In this document: piece after piece, positions 25,162 through 33,875 of the stretch
How the letters are laid out: each line of letters opens with the position of its first letter
Position numbering within the stretch: position 1 is the stretch's first letter
Assembly (NCBI GenBank): GCA_964621445.1
Contig: CAZUNO010000003.1
Span: 62,001 to 126,000, forward strand
Length of the DNA: 64,000 nucleotides
Direction: 5' to 3'
Source: CAZUNO01 sp964621445 [NCBI: Candidatus Hadarchaeota archaeon]
GTDB lineage: Archaea; CAYQAE01; CAYVLA01
Program-made: the position numbers and the translations under genes
Notes under the pieces: model-generated
Told to the model about the DNA's origin: nothing
Databases searched by the model: none
What the model saw: the letters and a program-made list of their open reading frames with translations, nothing else

Positions 25162-26987
25162 CTCAGCACCTCCGCGCCCTTATCAGGTACCTCGCCGGAG
25201 GACTGAGCCTCGTATATCTTCCTGTAAACTCCTCCCTTCTCCAAGAGCTCCTGGTGGGTCCCCTCTTCCGCTATCCTCCCGTCCTCCAATACTATGATGT
25301 GACTTCCCTTCCTCATCATCGACAACCTTTGAGTTATGATGAAGGTTGTGCGGTTCTCCAAAAGGGCGTCCAGGGCTTTCTGGATTTCGTATTCAGTCTC
25401 GGTATCCACGCTCGAAGTGGAGTCGTCCAGGATGAGTATCTTGGGATCCATTAGCAGGGCCCGGGCAATGGCTATCCTCTGCTTCTCTCCTCCCGAAAGG
25501 GTTACGCCCCTCTCTCCCACCTTGGTCTGGTATCCATTGGGCATTGAGCGGATGAATTGATCGGCCTCCGCTATCTTTGCGCAGTGGATGATCTCTTCCA
25601 TGTTGGCGTCGGGCTTTCCGTAGGCGATATTCTCCTTGATGGTGGTTGAGAACAGGAAGGTCTCCTGGGGGACTATCCCTATCTCCTCCCGGATGGACTT
25701 CAGCTTCAGGTCCCGTAGGTCATGCCCATCTATCTTCACCGAACCCGAGTCGGGGTCGTAGAATCTTGGGATTAGTTTAATTACGGTGCTCTTGCCGGAC
25801 CCCGTGGCTCCCAACAAAACCACCGTCTCCCCCGGGTCGATGTCGAAGGATACGTTTTCCAAACTAAGTTGATCCTCCCTATAACCAAAGGATACTTGAT
25901 CGAAGGTCACCCTTCCTTCAACATCCTCAATATCGACGGCATCAGGCTTTTCCTGTACGTCCGATTTGGCATCCATTATCTCGAATACCCTCTTGCCGCC
26001 GGCAATGGCATCCCGGTATAGCCTGGTCATGTTCCCAAGCATTCTAAGTGGGCGGATGAGTCTCGTGAGATACATGGTAAAGGCGACCAGTACACCTACC
26101 TTCAGATTCCCGTTTACGACCTGGTATCCCCCATAGATGATTATAATCGCCATACCGATGGTTGACAGTAGGGAGGTCAAGGGTGAATAAATGGCCCTGA
26201 TACGTGCCAGGGTGATCGACAGGTCGAAGTATGACTCGTTCCTCTCCTTGAATTTCCCTAACTGTTCTTTCTGGTGGCCGAATGCGGTTAACACGTCCGA
26301 TCCGGTTAGGCTCTCCTGGAGAACGGAATTCATTCTGCCAAACATATCCCGGCTTTTATACAGAGGCTCCCTGAGAAGAGAAGAATAGCGCCTCATGGCC
26401 AGCACGATGAGTGGCCCGGTGGAAAAGGCCAACACGGTCAGTACCGGGGCTTTCAGTTCGAATACACAGATGAAGAACACCACCACGAAGCCGATCAGCG
26501 CCTGTGATATCATTCTGAACCCAAAGCTGAGAAAGCGGCGGATTAGATTGACGTCCATGGTGGTTCTGGACATGAGTTGACCGGTCTCGGTTTGGTCAAA
26601 GAAGGCGAATGACTTGGACTGTATGCTTTCGTAAATGTCCTTTCTAAGCTCGTAGATTACCTTCTGGGCCACTATCTCCCCCAGGTAACGCTGGAAAAAG
26701 CCGAATAGACCTGATGCGGCGGTAACCGCCACGATCATGCTCGCTAAAAACAGGACCCTGCTCTGGTCCTCGGTCCTTATGGCATCATCTATTATGGTTC
26801 TCACGTAAAGGGCCGGCATGGCGTCCAGTATGGAAACGGAAACCAGGCAGATGACAACCACGATGGAATATTTCCAGTGTTTTATCCAGTAGCCGAAAAG
26901 CCGTTTGAATATTCCGGTACCTCCCTTTACATCTAGATACTCCTCTTGATTTGTTGAGGTTGGAGGTGGACCTGGTGGACCGGGCAA
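25158..26987 (-). CDS. ABC exporter half-transporter with degenerate Walker B (MdlA-like)
   Basis: The 609-residue partner has six helices and an ATPase domain with GATGSGKST, canonical LSGGEKQRIAIARALL, and ILILDDSTSSVD, where Asp replaces the catalytic Glu. With the partner's ISVGQ signature this gives one inactive and one active ATP site, as in TM287/288-type exporters. The N-terminal 15 residues are proline-rich (PGPPGPPPTSTNQ). The TTG start at 26987 is the first in frame. A palindrome and TATA box lie upstream (27040-27067), so the pair has its own regulated promoter. Confidence 0.9.
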   Translation of the reverse strand: MPGPPGPPPTSTNQEEYLDVKGGTGIFKRLFGYWIKHWKYSIVVVICLVSVSILDAMPALYVRTIIDDAIRTEDQSRVLFLASMIVAVTAASGLFGFFQRYLGEIVAQKVIYELRKDIYESIQSKSFAFFDQTETGQLMSRTTMDVNLIRRFLSFGFRMISQALIGFVVVFFICVFELKAPVLTVLAFSTGPLIVLAMRRYSSLLREPLYKSRDMFGRMNSVLQESLTGSDVLTAFGHQKEQLGKFKERNESYFDLSITLARIRAIYSPLTSLLSTIGMAIIIIYGGYQVVNGNLKVGVLVAFTMYLTRLIRPLRMLGNMTRLYRDAIAGGKRVFEIMDAKSDVQEKPDAVDIEDVEGRVTFDQVSFGYREDQLSLENVSFDIDPGETVVLLGATGSGKSTVIKLIPRFYDPDSGSVKIDGHDLRDLKLKSIREEIGIVPQETFLFSTTIKENIAYGKPDANMEEIIHCAKIAEADQFIRSMPNGYQTKVGERGVTLSGGEKQRIAIARALLMDPKILILDDSTSSVDTETEYEIQKALDALLENRTTFIITQRLSMMRKGSHIIVLEDGRIAEEGTHQELLEKGGVYRKIYEAQSSGEVPDKGAEVLR

Positions 26988-27039
26988 CGATCAATCATTC
27001 CCCTTGCTACTTTCCGAGAGGGATTCTCTATAGTGCGGT

Positions 27040-27054
27040 ATCGAATAGTTCGAT
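27040..27054 (-). promoter_or_regulatory. Palindromic operator ATCGAA-TAG-TTCGAT before the ABC exporter
   Basis: A perfect 6-bp inverted repeat with a 3-bp spacer sits between the TATA box (27059-27067) and the predicted transcript start (about 27038). In archaea, repressors bound here block polymerase recruitment. No regulator gene is adjacent. Confidence 0.5.
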
Positions 27055-27058
27055 TACG

Positions 27059-27067
27059 ATATTATAA
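27059..27067 (-). promoter_or_regulatory. TATA box for the ABC exporter operon
   Basis: The minus strand reads TTATAATAT here. It lies just downstream of the NTPase stop at 27080 and about 75 nt before the exporter start, leaving a leader of about 50 nt. Confidence 0.5.
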
Positions 27068-27079
27068 CTCTTTCCATAA

Positions 27080-27628
27080 TTATGAGCCATTACCCCGTCC
27101 TAATATCAGTTTCACTTTTTCTCGAATTCTGTCCGGCAGAGAATCCCTATTCTGCGGAGTCACGACAACGAGTTCCACATCATCTCTGGACTTGACCTCT
27201 CCCGCAAAACCGGTCGAGGCCCTCTGATGAATTGCAGCCACTACTGGTATAGATAAATCCAGGATCCTCCCCACCTCCTGCCTGAAAACGGGACTTTTCA
27301 TCTCCATGGGCCCTATCTCATCAATCAGGTACAGGTCTACATCCCTACTTAGCGCCTCCTTACTTATCCTCTCCACGTCCCTCAGGTTGACCCCATATCT
27401 CGATATCCTGGGCACATCGGAGGATGCCAGGGACACATGTGATAAGACCCCTCTCTCACCCCTAAGATCGACGATCTCAAACCCCTTTCTCCTTCCTCTT
27501 TCACGGATCTCCGGACAAACGATACCCCCAACCTCAAGCCCCTCCCCTTCCAGCATCTCCGCCGCCCTCTGGAGAACCGTGGTTTTTCCGCAGCCCGGAG
27601 GCCCGGTGATTAACAGATTTACCTTCAT
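27080..27628 (-). CDS. THEP1-type nucleoside-triphosphatase
   Basis: The 182-residue P-loop NTPase has Walker A GPPGCGKTT at residue 9 and the family motif LIDEIGPMEMKS (Walker B) near residue 101, with RISRYGVNL between. Members hydrolyse any NTP slowly; human NTPCR is the eukaryotic relative. The biological role is unclear. The ATG at 27628 follows GGTGGAG closely. It is divergent from rnhB. Confidence 0.9.
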   Translation of the reverse strand: MKVNLLITGPPGCGKTTVLQRAAEMLEGEGLEVGGIVCPEIRERGRRKGFEIVDLRGERGVLSHVSLASSDVPRISRYGVNLRDVERISKEALSRDVDLYLIDEIGPMEMKSPVFRQEVGRILDLSIPVVAAIHQRASTGFAGEVKSRDDVELVVVTPQNRDSLPDRIREKVKLILGRGNGS

Positions 27629-27707
27629 GCTCCACCTTTATCCACCCTCCTTTTTGCTATTGTGTTAACAGATATTAGCAATGCCAGTGGCCCAAGCGAT
27701 AGGTATC

Positions 27708-28367
27708 ATGATCCTCGGCATCGATGAGAGCGGAAGAGGTCCCGTAATAGGAGACATGGTAATAGCCGGGGTTCTTCTCCCAACCAAGGAATCAGAGCTG
27801 GAATTGGTGAAAAGCGGCGTCAAGGACAGCAAGAAACTCAGTAAGCACAAAAGGGAGGATCTTTTTCCACTCATTCAGGAAATTAGCACCAAGGTGATCA
27901 CCAAGGTCATTAGCGCCAGCCAGGTCGACGAATGGCGTAAGAACAAGGGGAGCCTCAATGACATGGAGGCGAAGTTCTTTTCCCAGGTAATATCAGAGGC
28001 CCCGGCAAGGAGAATCTTCGTCGATTGTTCGGACGTGATCACCGGGACCTTCAGGGAGCGTATGGAACGTTACAAGGGAGGGAATATACAGGGCCTGGTC
28101 TGTCGTCACTTTGCCGATGACACCTTTCCAGTTGTCTCTGCCGCCAGCGTGGTGGCAAAGGTGGTGCGTGACCGAAGAATCTTCCGTCTCAGCCGCTCCT
28201 TCGGCGAGATGGGAAGCGGGTACTGCCACGATCCCCGGACCCTGAGTTTTCTCCAGAACTGGCTTGACGACAATGGCTCCTTTCCGGATTTCGTGCGCAA
28301 GACCTGGTATACGGCCCGCAGACTAAAGGACTCAAGAAACCAGCGGAAGTTAACGGATTGCTTTTGA
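27708..28367 (+). CDS. rnhB: Ribonuclease HII (RnhB)
   Basis: RNase HII removes RNA from RNA-DNA hybrids and excises ribonucleotides from DNA. The 219-residue protein has GIDESGRGPVIGDMVIA (first catalytic DE pair), GVKDSKKLSK, RIFVDCSDV (Asp), and SAASVVAKVVRDRRI; GSGYCHDPRT carries the last catalytic Asp. I start at the ATG at 27708, typical for the family (MxxGIDE) and 30 nt after an AT-rich element; an in-frame ATG at 27681 would add nine residues. It is divergent from the NTPase gene and converges with a membrane protein gene. Confidence 0.93.
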   Translation: MILGIDESGRGPVIGDMVIAGVLLPTKESELELVKSGVKDSKKLSKHKREDLFPLIQEISTKVITKVISASQVDEWRKNKGSLNDMEAKFFSQVISEAPARRIFVDCSDVITGTFRERMERYKGGNIQGLVCRHFADDTFPVVSAASVVAKVVRDRRIFRLSRSFGEMGSGYCHDPRTLSFLQNWLDDNGSFPDFVRKTWYTARRLKDSRNQRKLTDCF

Positions 28368-28772
28368 TTACAGCTTCCAGAGGTAAATAAATATCGCCGC
28401 TACGATAGCTACCTCGATAACGAAAGGCGTCACCAGGGGATAGAGATTGTAGCCCTGGAAACTCCGCATCTTGTTCTGAAATAGCACCATATAGAATAGG
28501 AAGGCAAATAAAGCGGTGCCAATTATTGATAACACCGAATATTTTAGGTTCCGGGCATAAATACAAAGGAAAGCGAAGAAACCTCCAACCGCCAAGAAGC
28601 CAAGAGTGGCCAGGGCCAGAAGAATCGTCCATACCCAGGTAAGGATGTTCATAAGCCCATCCTCCCCTTCATCATCTTCTTCCTCCGCCAATGCTGGTGA
28701 GATTACTGCTGAAGCGATCAGGATCAAGATGAGGGCAAGATATATGCCGCGCCTTAAGACAGATTTGTTCAC
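28368..28772 (-). CDS. Membrane protein with cleavable signal peptide, function unknown
   Basis: The 134-residue product has an N-terminal signal peptide (GIYLALILILIASAVISPALA) cleaved before a strongly acidic stretch EEEDDEGEDG, then three membrane helices (about 45-70, 80-97 and 112-131). I recognise no family. Its stop abuts the rnhB stop, so the two genes converge without spacing. Confidence 0.6.
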   Translation of the reverse strand: MNKSVLRRGIYLALILILIASAVISPALAEEEDDEGEDGLMNILTWVWTILLALATLGFLAVGGFFAFLCIYARNLKYSVLSIIGTALFAFLFYMVLFQNKMRSFQGYNLYPLVTPFVIEVAIVAAIFIYLWKL

Positions 28773-28871
28773 TGAATCACCACCGAGCGATCATCGATCT
28801 CTCTTAAAATATATTTCGCATAGCCCAAATGAAACGTATTCAAAAGGGTTTGAGAATTAAGACCCGTTATT

Positions 28872-29426
28872 TCAGGCTTTTTTCTCCCATCTTCTGGTCA
28901 GGAATAGGGAAAAATTGTTTGCCAGAATGTGGAAAGTAATGGGAAATACGATATTCGGCATCATATACTTGAAAAGAAATCCCAGAATTATGCCTATGGC
29001 AAAGGCGTATGCAACCTCCACCAGGGACTCGTATCCTATGTAATGCATCACCCCAAATATTACCGCTGATGGTATAACCCCGACGACGCTAAGGAGAAAC
29101 CCCCGGAAAAAGAGTTCCTCCCCAGTTGCCACAGCTACATTCAGGGCCAAAATATCCCTAGGCTCCAACCTGTTGGCCAGGATCTCCTCCAACCTGTTTC
29201 CATATCCCAGATACCTGGGAAGATAAAGAAATGGGATAATGAAGATAAAAAGAACGGTACCGTACAGAATCGCTATCTCCCAATTCTGGGTAGTGATTCC
29301 CATTGAGGAGGGGTTTCCAGTAAGAACCAGGTAACCCAAGGTTATGCCCGTGAACACCAAGGATTGAACTAGGGTCAGCCTAATGATGTCCTCTCTTTCT
29401 ATGTGTAAATACTCCTCCTCTGGCAT
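28872..29426 (-). CDS. CPBP-family intramembrane metalloprotease (CAAX protease-like)
   Basis: The 184-residue membrane protein carries the CPBP motifs: GEELFFRGFLL (motif 1, about residue 100), FGVMHYIGY (motif 2, His) and FPITFHILANN near the end (motif 3, His). Glutamates and histidines would bind zinc within the membrane. In eukaryotes relatives cut prenylated proteins; in prokaryotes some process peptides or act in immunity, while many have no known substrate. No bacteriocin-like partner is visible here. The ATG at 29426 follows no strong ribosome site. Confidence 0.87.
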   Translation of the reverse strand: MPEEEYLHIEREDIIRLTLVQSLVFTGITLGYLVLTGNPSSMGITTQNWEIAILYGTVLFIFIIPFLYLPRYLGYGNRLEEILANRLEPRDILALNVAVATGEELFFRGFLLSVVGVIPSAVIFGVMHYIGYESLVEVAYAFAIGIILGFLFKYMMPNIVFPITFHILANNFSLFLTRRWEKKA

Positions 29427-29441
29427 TTGTCAACACTTTTG

Positions 29442-30254
29442 CTATTTTCCGGTTATTCCTCTGATGTAATCCAGGTCATCCCTGGTTCGGGATATTATGT
29501 CCCCAGCTTTTAAGTCGCCGTACTCGCTGTGAAGAGAAATAGGGCCAGAGAAGGCCATGGCTTCCAGGTTCTTGAAAACCTCGGGCCAGGGCACCATGCC
29601 CTGGCTCAAGGGAACATGCCTTACATTCCAGGTTTTTGGTTTCCGGGGACCCCTTTCCCAGATGAAGTCCTTAACGGCAACCATCTTGGTTCTCTCAGAG
29701 AGGAGGTCCATGGATAATTTCCAGCCCGATCGACCTCCCTCCACTACCATGTGCCCCGGATCGATATATGCTCCAATATATTCCGGATCGAGATCCTTGA
29801 GTAGATTGTAAACCAGGCACCCGGTTCCCGAAACGTAATCGCCTGCATGTATGTGGAGTCCTGCCGCCACGCCGTGCTCTTCCGCCAGAGCCTGGATTTC
29901 GGATAAATCTTTTTTTACCACCTTCAGCTGATGTAATAGCTTTCCAAACCCCTCGTACTTCCAGTAGCCCAGCTTCAAATAATCAACCCCGCATCTACCG
30001 GCCGCTTCGAAAATCTGACCTGAAAGGGGGTCAGATGCATCGGTGATCGAGGTGGTGATCATGGGTACCTTTAGGCCGTGGGATTCAAGGATATCCACCG
30101 CTTGCGGGAGAGTTGAAATTGCATCCTGTGGCCGTATATGTCCACCAGGCCTTACGGTTAGGTCAACTCCATCCATTCCCAAGGCAGATACCTCTTTGCC
30201 TAAACGGTCGATTGAGAATGACCCGAGCTTCTTGCTAAACATCACTAGATCCAT
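29442..30254 (-). CDS. Sugar phosphate isomerase/epimerase, xylose-isomerase-like TIM barrel
   Basis: The 270-residue protein belongs to the same superfamily as the one at 15076. Metal-site segments are AAGLHIHAGDYVSG near residue 130, GAYIDPGHMVVEG near 162, VAVKDFIW near 193 and ISLHSEYG near 243. Barrel and length fit isomerase/epimerase members of sugar catabolism. The ATG at 30254 has a good GGAGG 6 nt upstream. It lies opposite to and upstream of a glycosidase-like gene, which hints at a carbohydrate role; the substrate is unknown. Confidence 0.8.
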   Translation of the reverse strand: MDLVMFSKKLGSFSIDRLGKEVSALGMDGVDLTVRPGGHIRPQDAISTLPQAVDILESHGLKVPMITTSITDASDPLSGQIFEAAGRCGVDYLKLGYWKYEGFGKLLHQLKVVKKDLSEIQALAEEHGVAAGLHIHAGDYVSGTGCLVYNLLKDLDPEYIGAYIDPGHMVVEGGRSGWKLSMDLLSERTKMVAVKDFIWERGPRKPKTWNVRHVPLSQGMVPWPEVFKNLEAMAFSGPISLHSEYGDLKAGDIISRTRDDLDYIRGITGK

Positions 30255-30343
30255 CTAAAGCCTCCTCAGGAGCTCTACTGGGGTAAGATAATGCTTTTTC
30301 CCTTTTCTGATCGGCAAAAGAAAGATAACTCCTCCGCAAATAC

Positions 30344-30352
30344 ATTTTTAAG
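30344..30352 (+). promoter_or_regulatory. TATA-like element before the 35-residue membrane protein
   Basis: The plus strand reads ATTTTTAAG here, giving a predicted transcript start near 30373, just before the GAGGTG ribosome site of the small gene at 30388. Confidence 0.4.
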
Positions 30353-30387
30353 GTATTTGGAAGGCTTCTTGTAGAGGTGTACCTTTA

Positions 30388-30495
30388 ATGCTCCAAGTTT
30401 TCGGCAACGTAGGGGTCGTGCTGGCCCTCATATCCGGCGGGATCGCAATCCTCAGCTTGGTGTTGATTCTCTACTTCGCCAAGTTTGTACCCTGA
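30388..30495 (+). CDS. 35-residue single-helix membrane protein
   Basis: This small gene starts with ATG at 30388, 8 nt after GAGGTG (30374-30379), and ends at TGA 30493-30495. The product begins MLQVFGNVGVVLALISGG, continues as one hydrophobic helix (IAILSLVLILYFA) and ends KFVP. The ribosome site, TATA-like element and purely membrane-type composition make it a convincing gene although it is shorter than usual annotation limits. It stands alone between a divergent epimerase gene and a glycosidase-like gene. Function unknown; regulatory or accessory subunits of membrane complexes often look like this. Confidence 0.6.
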   Translation: MLQVFGNVGVVLALISGGIAILSLVLILYFAKFVP

Positions 30496-30628
30496 TTCCG
30501 AGAGCTGGAACACCTCGCCAAAACGAGGATCCCCAACCGGTGCTATTTTAGGTACCTCGTAGTTCCCTATCCGATCGCGGGCAACCTCTTCTCTCTATCA
30601 ATTCGGGCCATTGCCATGGAGTATTTTC

Positions 30629-32386
30629 ATGAATAAATCTCCCAAAGGACCCTGTCTTAGCCTTTCGAGTTATATCACGGCTCAAGCCGTTTCCAAGCAC
30701 TTTTCGTCGCCCCCAGGTAGTGCTGATTCAATAGATCTATTGCAAAATTTGGGTATAACCCGGGCCTATGTCGAGTTTTACCGGGGAGGAATAACGATAC
30801 CGGAGGAACTCCTCAGGTCAACAAAATCTGCTCTTGAAGAGGCGGGAATACAAACCTCCGGGGGTATTGCCACCACTCATGGGAAGGGAGAGACCGAGGG
30901 ATCGACCGGAGCGAGCTTCTGGCTGTGCTTCACCTCCCGGAAGACCTCCAGATGTCTGGAGCAAGCGATTCGTATTGGGGCTAGGGTATTTGATCGTATA
31001 ATCGTCGACGACTTCCTATGCACCGATTGTACCTGTAGCAGGTGTAGATCAAGGAAAGGTAAGAGGGAATGGTCAGGTTTTCGACGATCCCTCCTTTCGT
31101 CCTTCGCGGAAGAGTACCTTATCGGGCCGGCCAAGGAGGAAAATCCAGAGGTTACGATGATCATAAAATACCCCCAGTGGTACGACCGATTCCATGTGTA
31201 TGGATATGACGTGGAGAGGGGGAGTGAAATTTTTGACGGGGTTTGGGTCGGAACGGAGATTAGGGACCCGAGGGTTGATTTCGTACACCAATACCAGGCG
31301 TTTTCCAACTATAGATACATTACATCGGTTGCTGGTGAAAAGGTGGGAGGAGCTTGGTTTGACCATCTTTGGTGCTACCCGGAGATATACCTTGAGCAGG
31401 CCTTTCAGAGCGTGCTAGCAGGGTCAAAAGAACTCGTGCTTTTCTCTTTCAGCCCACGAAGATACGACCTCCAAAATCCCAATACCAATACTCTGATTGA
31501 CAGGCGTGAACTTCTAAACAGGTTATGCACCGAGATTTCCGGGCTAACCCATCTAGGAGTCGAGGCATATAAACCCCATAACAGCGACCCGGGTACTGAA
31601 AATTACATTTTCGACTACCTGGGTATGCTGGGGATACCCACACTAGTCACCTCCTGTCGACCCAAAACCAGGAGCCTCATTTTAACTACCCACTCGTTAA
31701 GCGATCCCGACATCGAAAACTTCCTCCTAGACCTGGACTCTGGTTCAACTGTACTGGCCACCAGTGGATTCCTGGAGGGCGTTAAGGATAATGGTATGAT
31801 TCGACGCGCCTTCGGCCTTTCGGATCCTCCGGTGACAAGAAAGAGATTCTTCCCCTACCGCTTTACAGTTTCGGGAAGCGAGGTATGTGCCGAGGAACGC
31901 GTTCTATTCCGGTCTTTACTAAATACCGACGGGGCCCAGGTCCTAGCGACTGCTCACTGGGATGAAGATCACCCAACTTTGTCCATGAACCAGGAGGACG
32001 ACATTACATATGTCGGTGCCTGTCTTGACACCTATAGCTCCCAACCCTTTCACCCCTCTCCCAGCGTGACAACCGCAGAGCCTGTATCCCTGGTCCATCT
32101 GCCCGCGCCTTATGCCAACGCCCTTAGAGCCCCTCTATTGGACCCCTTGGGAATACGATTCCATGCACCGCCAAAGGTTGGGCTTTATGCGTTTTCTAAT
32201 CCAGGAGAAAACGAAATTTCCAAGCTCGTACTGGAGAACTTCGGAGATCAGGAGACTACCACAATCCTTGAACTTCCCAAATACATGCAACCAGTCCTGG
32301 ACAGATGCATGTGGGAAAGGGAAGGTCGAAAGCTTGAGGTCAAACTCCCAAGACGGGACATTGAACTGATGTCTCGCCAACCATGA
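30629..32386 (+). CDS. Glycoside-hydrolase-like TIM barrel protein, function unknown
   Basis: From the ATG at 30629 (7 nt after GGAG) the product is 585 residues with no signal peptide. Strand ends such as YVEFYRGG, IIVDDFLCTDC and GAWFDHLWCYPE suggest a TIM barrel of the putative glycosidase type with a cysteine cluster (CTDCTCSRCRSRK) after the DDF strand, as in several uncharacterised GH-like families. The C-terminal third looks like a flavodoxin/trimerisation-type domain followed by a beta domain. Catalytic residues could be the Asp pair, but this is inference. Neighbours are an epimerase and a MATE exporter. Confidence 0.55.
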   Translation: MNKSPKGPCLSLSSYITAQAVSKHFSSPPGSADSIDLLQNLGITRAYVEFYRGGITIPEELLRSTKSALEEAGIQTSGGIATTHGKGETEGSTGASFWLCFTSRKTSRCLEQAIRIGARVFDRIIVDDFLCTDCTCSRCRSRKGKREWSGFRRSLLSSFAEEYLIGPAKEENPEVTMIIKYPQWYDRFHVYGYDVERGSEIFDGVWVGTEIRDPRVDFVHQYQAFSNYRYITSVAGEKVGGAWFDHLWCYPEIYLEQAFQSVLAGSKELVLFSFSPRRYDLQNPNTNTLIDRRELLNRLCTEISGLTHLGVEAYKPHNSDPGTENYIFDYLGMLGIPTLVTSCRPKTRSLILTTHSLSDPDIENFLLDLDSGSTVLATSGFLEGVKDNGMIRRAFGLSDPPVTRKRFFPYRFTVSGSEVCAEERVLFRSLLNTDGAQVLATAHWDEDHPTLSMNQEDDITYVGACLDTYSSQPFHPSPSVTTAEPVSLVHLPAPYANALRAPLLDPLGIRFHAPPKVGLYAFSNPGENEISKLVLENFGDQETTTILELPKYMQPVLDRCMWEREGRKLEVKLPRRDIELMSRQP

Positions 32387-32399
32387 GGCCCTTATCTTG

Positions 32400-33875
32400 A
32401 TGGGTAGCAAATCGACTAGTAAACTTAATCTAACCAAGGGGCCGATACTTCGGCCCTTATTTACTCTATCACTTCCGATAATGATTACCTATGGAATGCA
32501 AACGGCCTATAATGTGGCCGACACCTTCTGGCTAGGGCGGATTGGGGCCGAAGCTGTTGCTGCGCTGTCCATTGCCTGGCCGTTGATCTTTTTGCTAATT
32601 TCAATCGCCGGGGGACTGGCAGTGGCGGGAACCACTCTCGTGGCCCAATACACGGGTGCGGAGGACCAGGAAAGCGCTGATTTCGTGGCCGGGCAGATCC
32701 TCTTCCTCTTGCTTGCGGTAGGAATTGCCTTCAGTGCAGCCGGTTTCCTATTGGCAGAGACCCTTATGGAACTGATCGGAGCTCCGCCGGAGGTCCTGCC
32801 CCTGGCAACAACATATGTGAAAATAATTTTTGGGGGTATCGTCCTCATGTTTGGTTTTTACATATTCCAGTCCATAATCAGCGGTTGGGGGGACACGGTA
32901 ACTCCCATGAAGATCATGGTATTGTCCGCTACTTTGAATATAGTGCTCGATCCACTTCTCATATTCGGGGTGGGCCCCTTTCCGAGGATGGAGGTTGCGG
33001 GTGCAGCTGTGGCCACGGTTTTCGCTAGGGGCATTGGATCTCTCATAGGTTTCTATCTCCTGTTCTCGGGAAAGAAAGGAATAACCCTTCGGCTGGAAAA
33101 TATGAAACCAGATATGGAGACCCTTTCTCGCATCATCAGGATAGGCATTCCATCCTCCATTGAACAGTCAACCATGGCCCTGGGATTCACGTTCATGATG
33201 AGCATAGTGGCCGGTTTCGGGACCTATACCCTCGCCGCTTTTGGCATCGGCAACAGGATATCATCGGTAATTTTCATGCCTATGATGGGCTTCGCCACGG
33301 CAATTACCATCATGGTTGGCCAAAATCTGGGAGGAGAAAAGACCAAACGCGCGGAAAGAATTGGCTGGCTTGGGGCTGGTGCTATATTCCTGGGGATGAC
33401 CGTGGGCGGAGCACTCTGTTTCATCTTTTCGCAGGGGCTTGTGGGCATCTTTATCACCCAGGAAGATGAGGCGGTGATAGAGTTGGGATCCCAGTTCATC
33501 CGGATAATTGCCTTCGGCCTGGGTTTTGTGGGCGTTCTCCGTGTCCTCAACGGGGCGTTCCGAGGAGCCGGAGACACCATAACTGCGATGATCCTATCAA
33601 TACTATCCTTATGGGTCATCCGGCTGCCACTAGCATACGTGCTAGGGCCCCAGATGGGAACTGATGGCCTCTGGTTAGCGGTATTGATAGGAAATGTGGG
33701 AGGAGGCCTGGCGGCGGTTATAGTTTTTTGGCTTGGAAGATGGAAAAGGAAGTCCATCTCCGAGAGAGGATGGACCAAAACCCCAGCTCAACCAAGTCCA
33801 AATATTGATCCCCCGGGTGATGATTGCAAAAGCAATAAAACAGGCCCCGGGGAACTACGAGGTAATGAAACCTAG
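32400..33875 (+). CDS. MATE-family multidrug/sodium antiporter
   Basis: The 491-residue membrane protein has 12 predicted helices in two halves, with LPIMITYGMQTAYNVADTFW at the start and the second half opening IGIPSSIEQSTMALGFTF near residue 240; both are MATE signatures (the NorM/DinF group). It exchanges Na+ or H+ for organic cations. A polar tail of about 45 residues follows the last helix and its last 11 nt overlap the next gene. Start ATG 32400; TTG 32397 is adjacent. Confidence 0.92.
   Translation: MGSKSTSKLNLTKGPILRPLFTLSLPIMITYGMQTAYNVADTFWLGRIGAEAVAALSIAWPLIFLLISIAGGLAVAGTTLVAQYTGAEDQESADFVAGQILFLLLAVGIAFSAAGFLLAETLMELIGAPPEVLPLATTYVKIIFGGIVLMFGFYIFQSIISGWGDTVTPMKIMVLSATLNIVLDPLLIFGVGPFPRMEVAGAAVATVFARGIGSLIGFYLLFSGKKGITLRLENMKPDMETLSRIIRIGIPSSIEQSTMALGFTFMMSIVAGFGTYTLAAFGIGNRISSVIFMPMMGFATAITIMVGQNLGGEKTKRAERIGWLGAGAIFLGMTVGGALCFIFSQGLVGIFITQEDEAVIELGSQFIRIIAFGLGFVGVLRVLNGAFRGAGDTITAMILSILSLWVIRLPLAYVLGPQMGTDGLWLAVLIGNVGGGLAAVIVFWLGRWKRKSISERGWTKTPAQPSPNIDPPGDDCKSNKTGPGELRGNET

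Noticed and set aside
33224-33778. 184-codon minus-strand frame in the MATE gene
   Set aside because: Shadow of a membrane protein gene; composition (Pro, Ile, Arg) and lack of motifs argue against it.
33733-33864. 44-residue N-terminal extension of the LLM oxidoreductase
   Set aside because: It lies in the MATE C-terminal coding region in another frame and family proteins begin at KPRIGYW.
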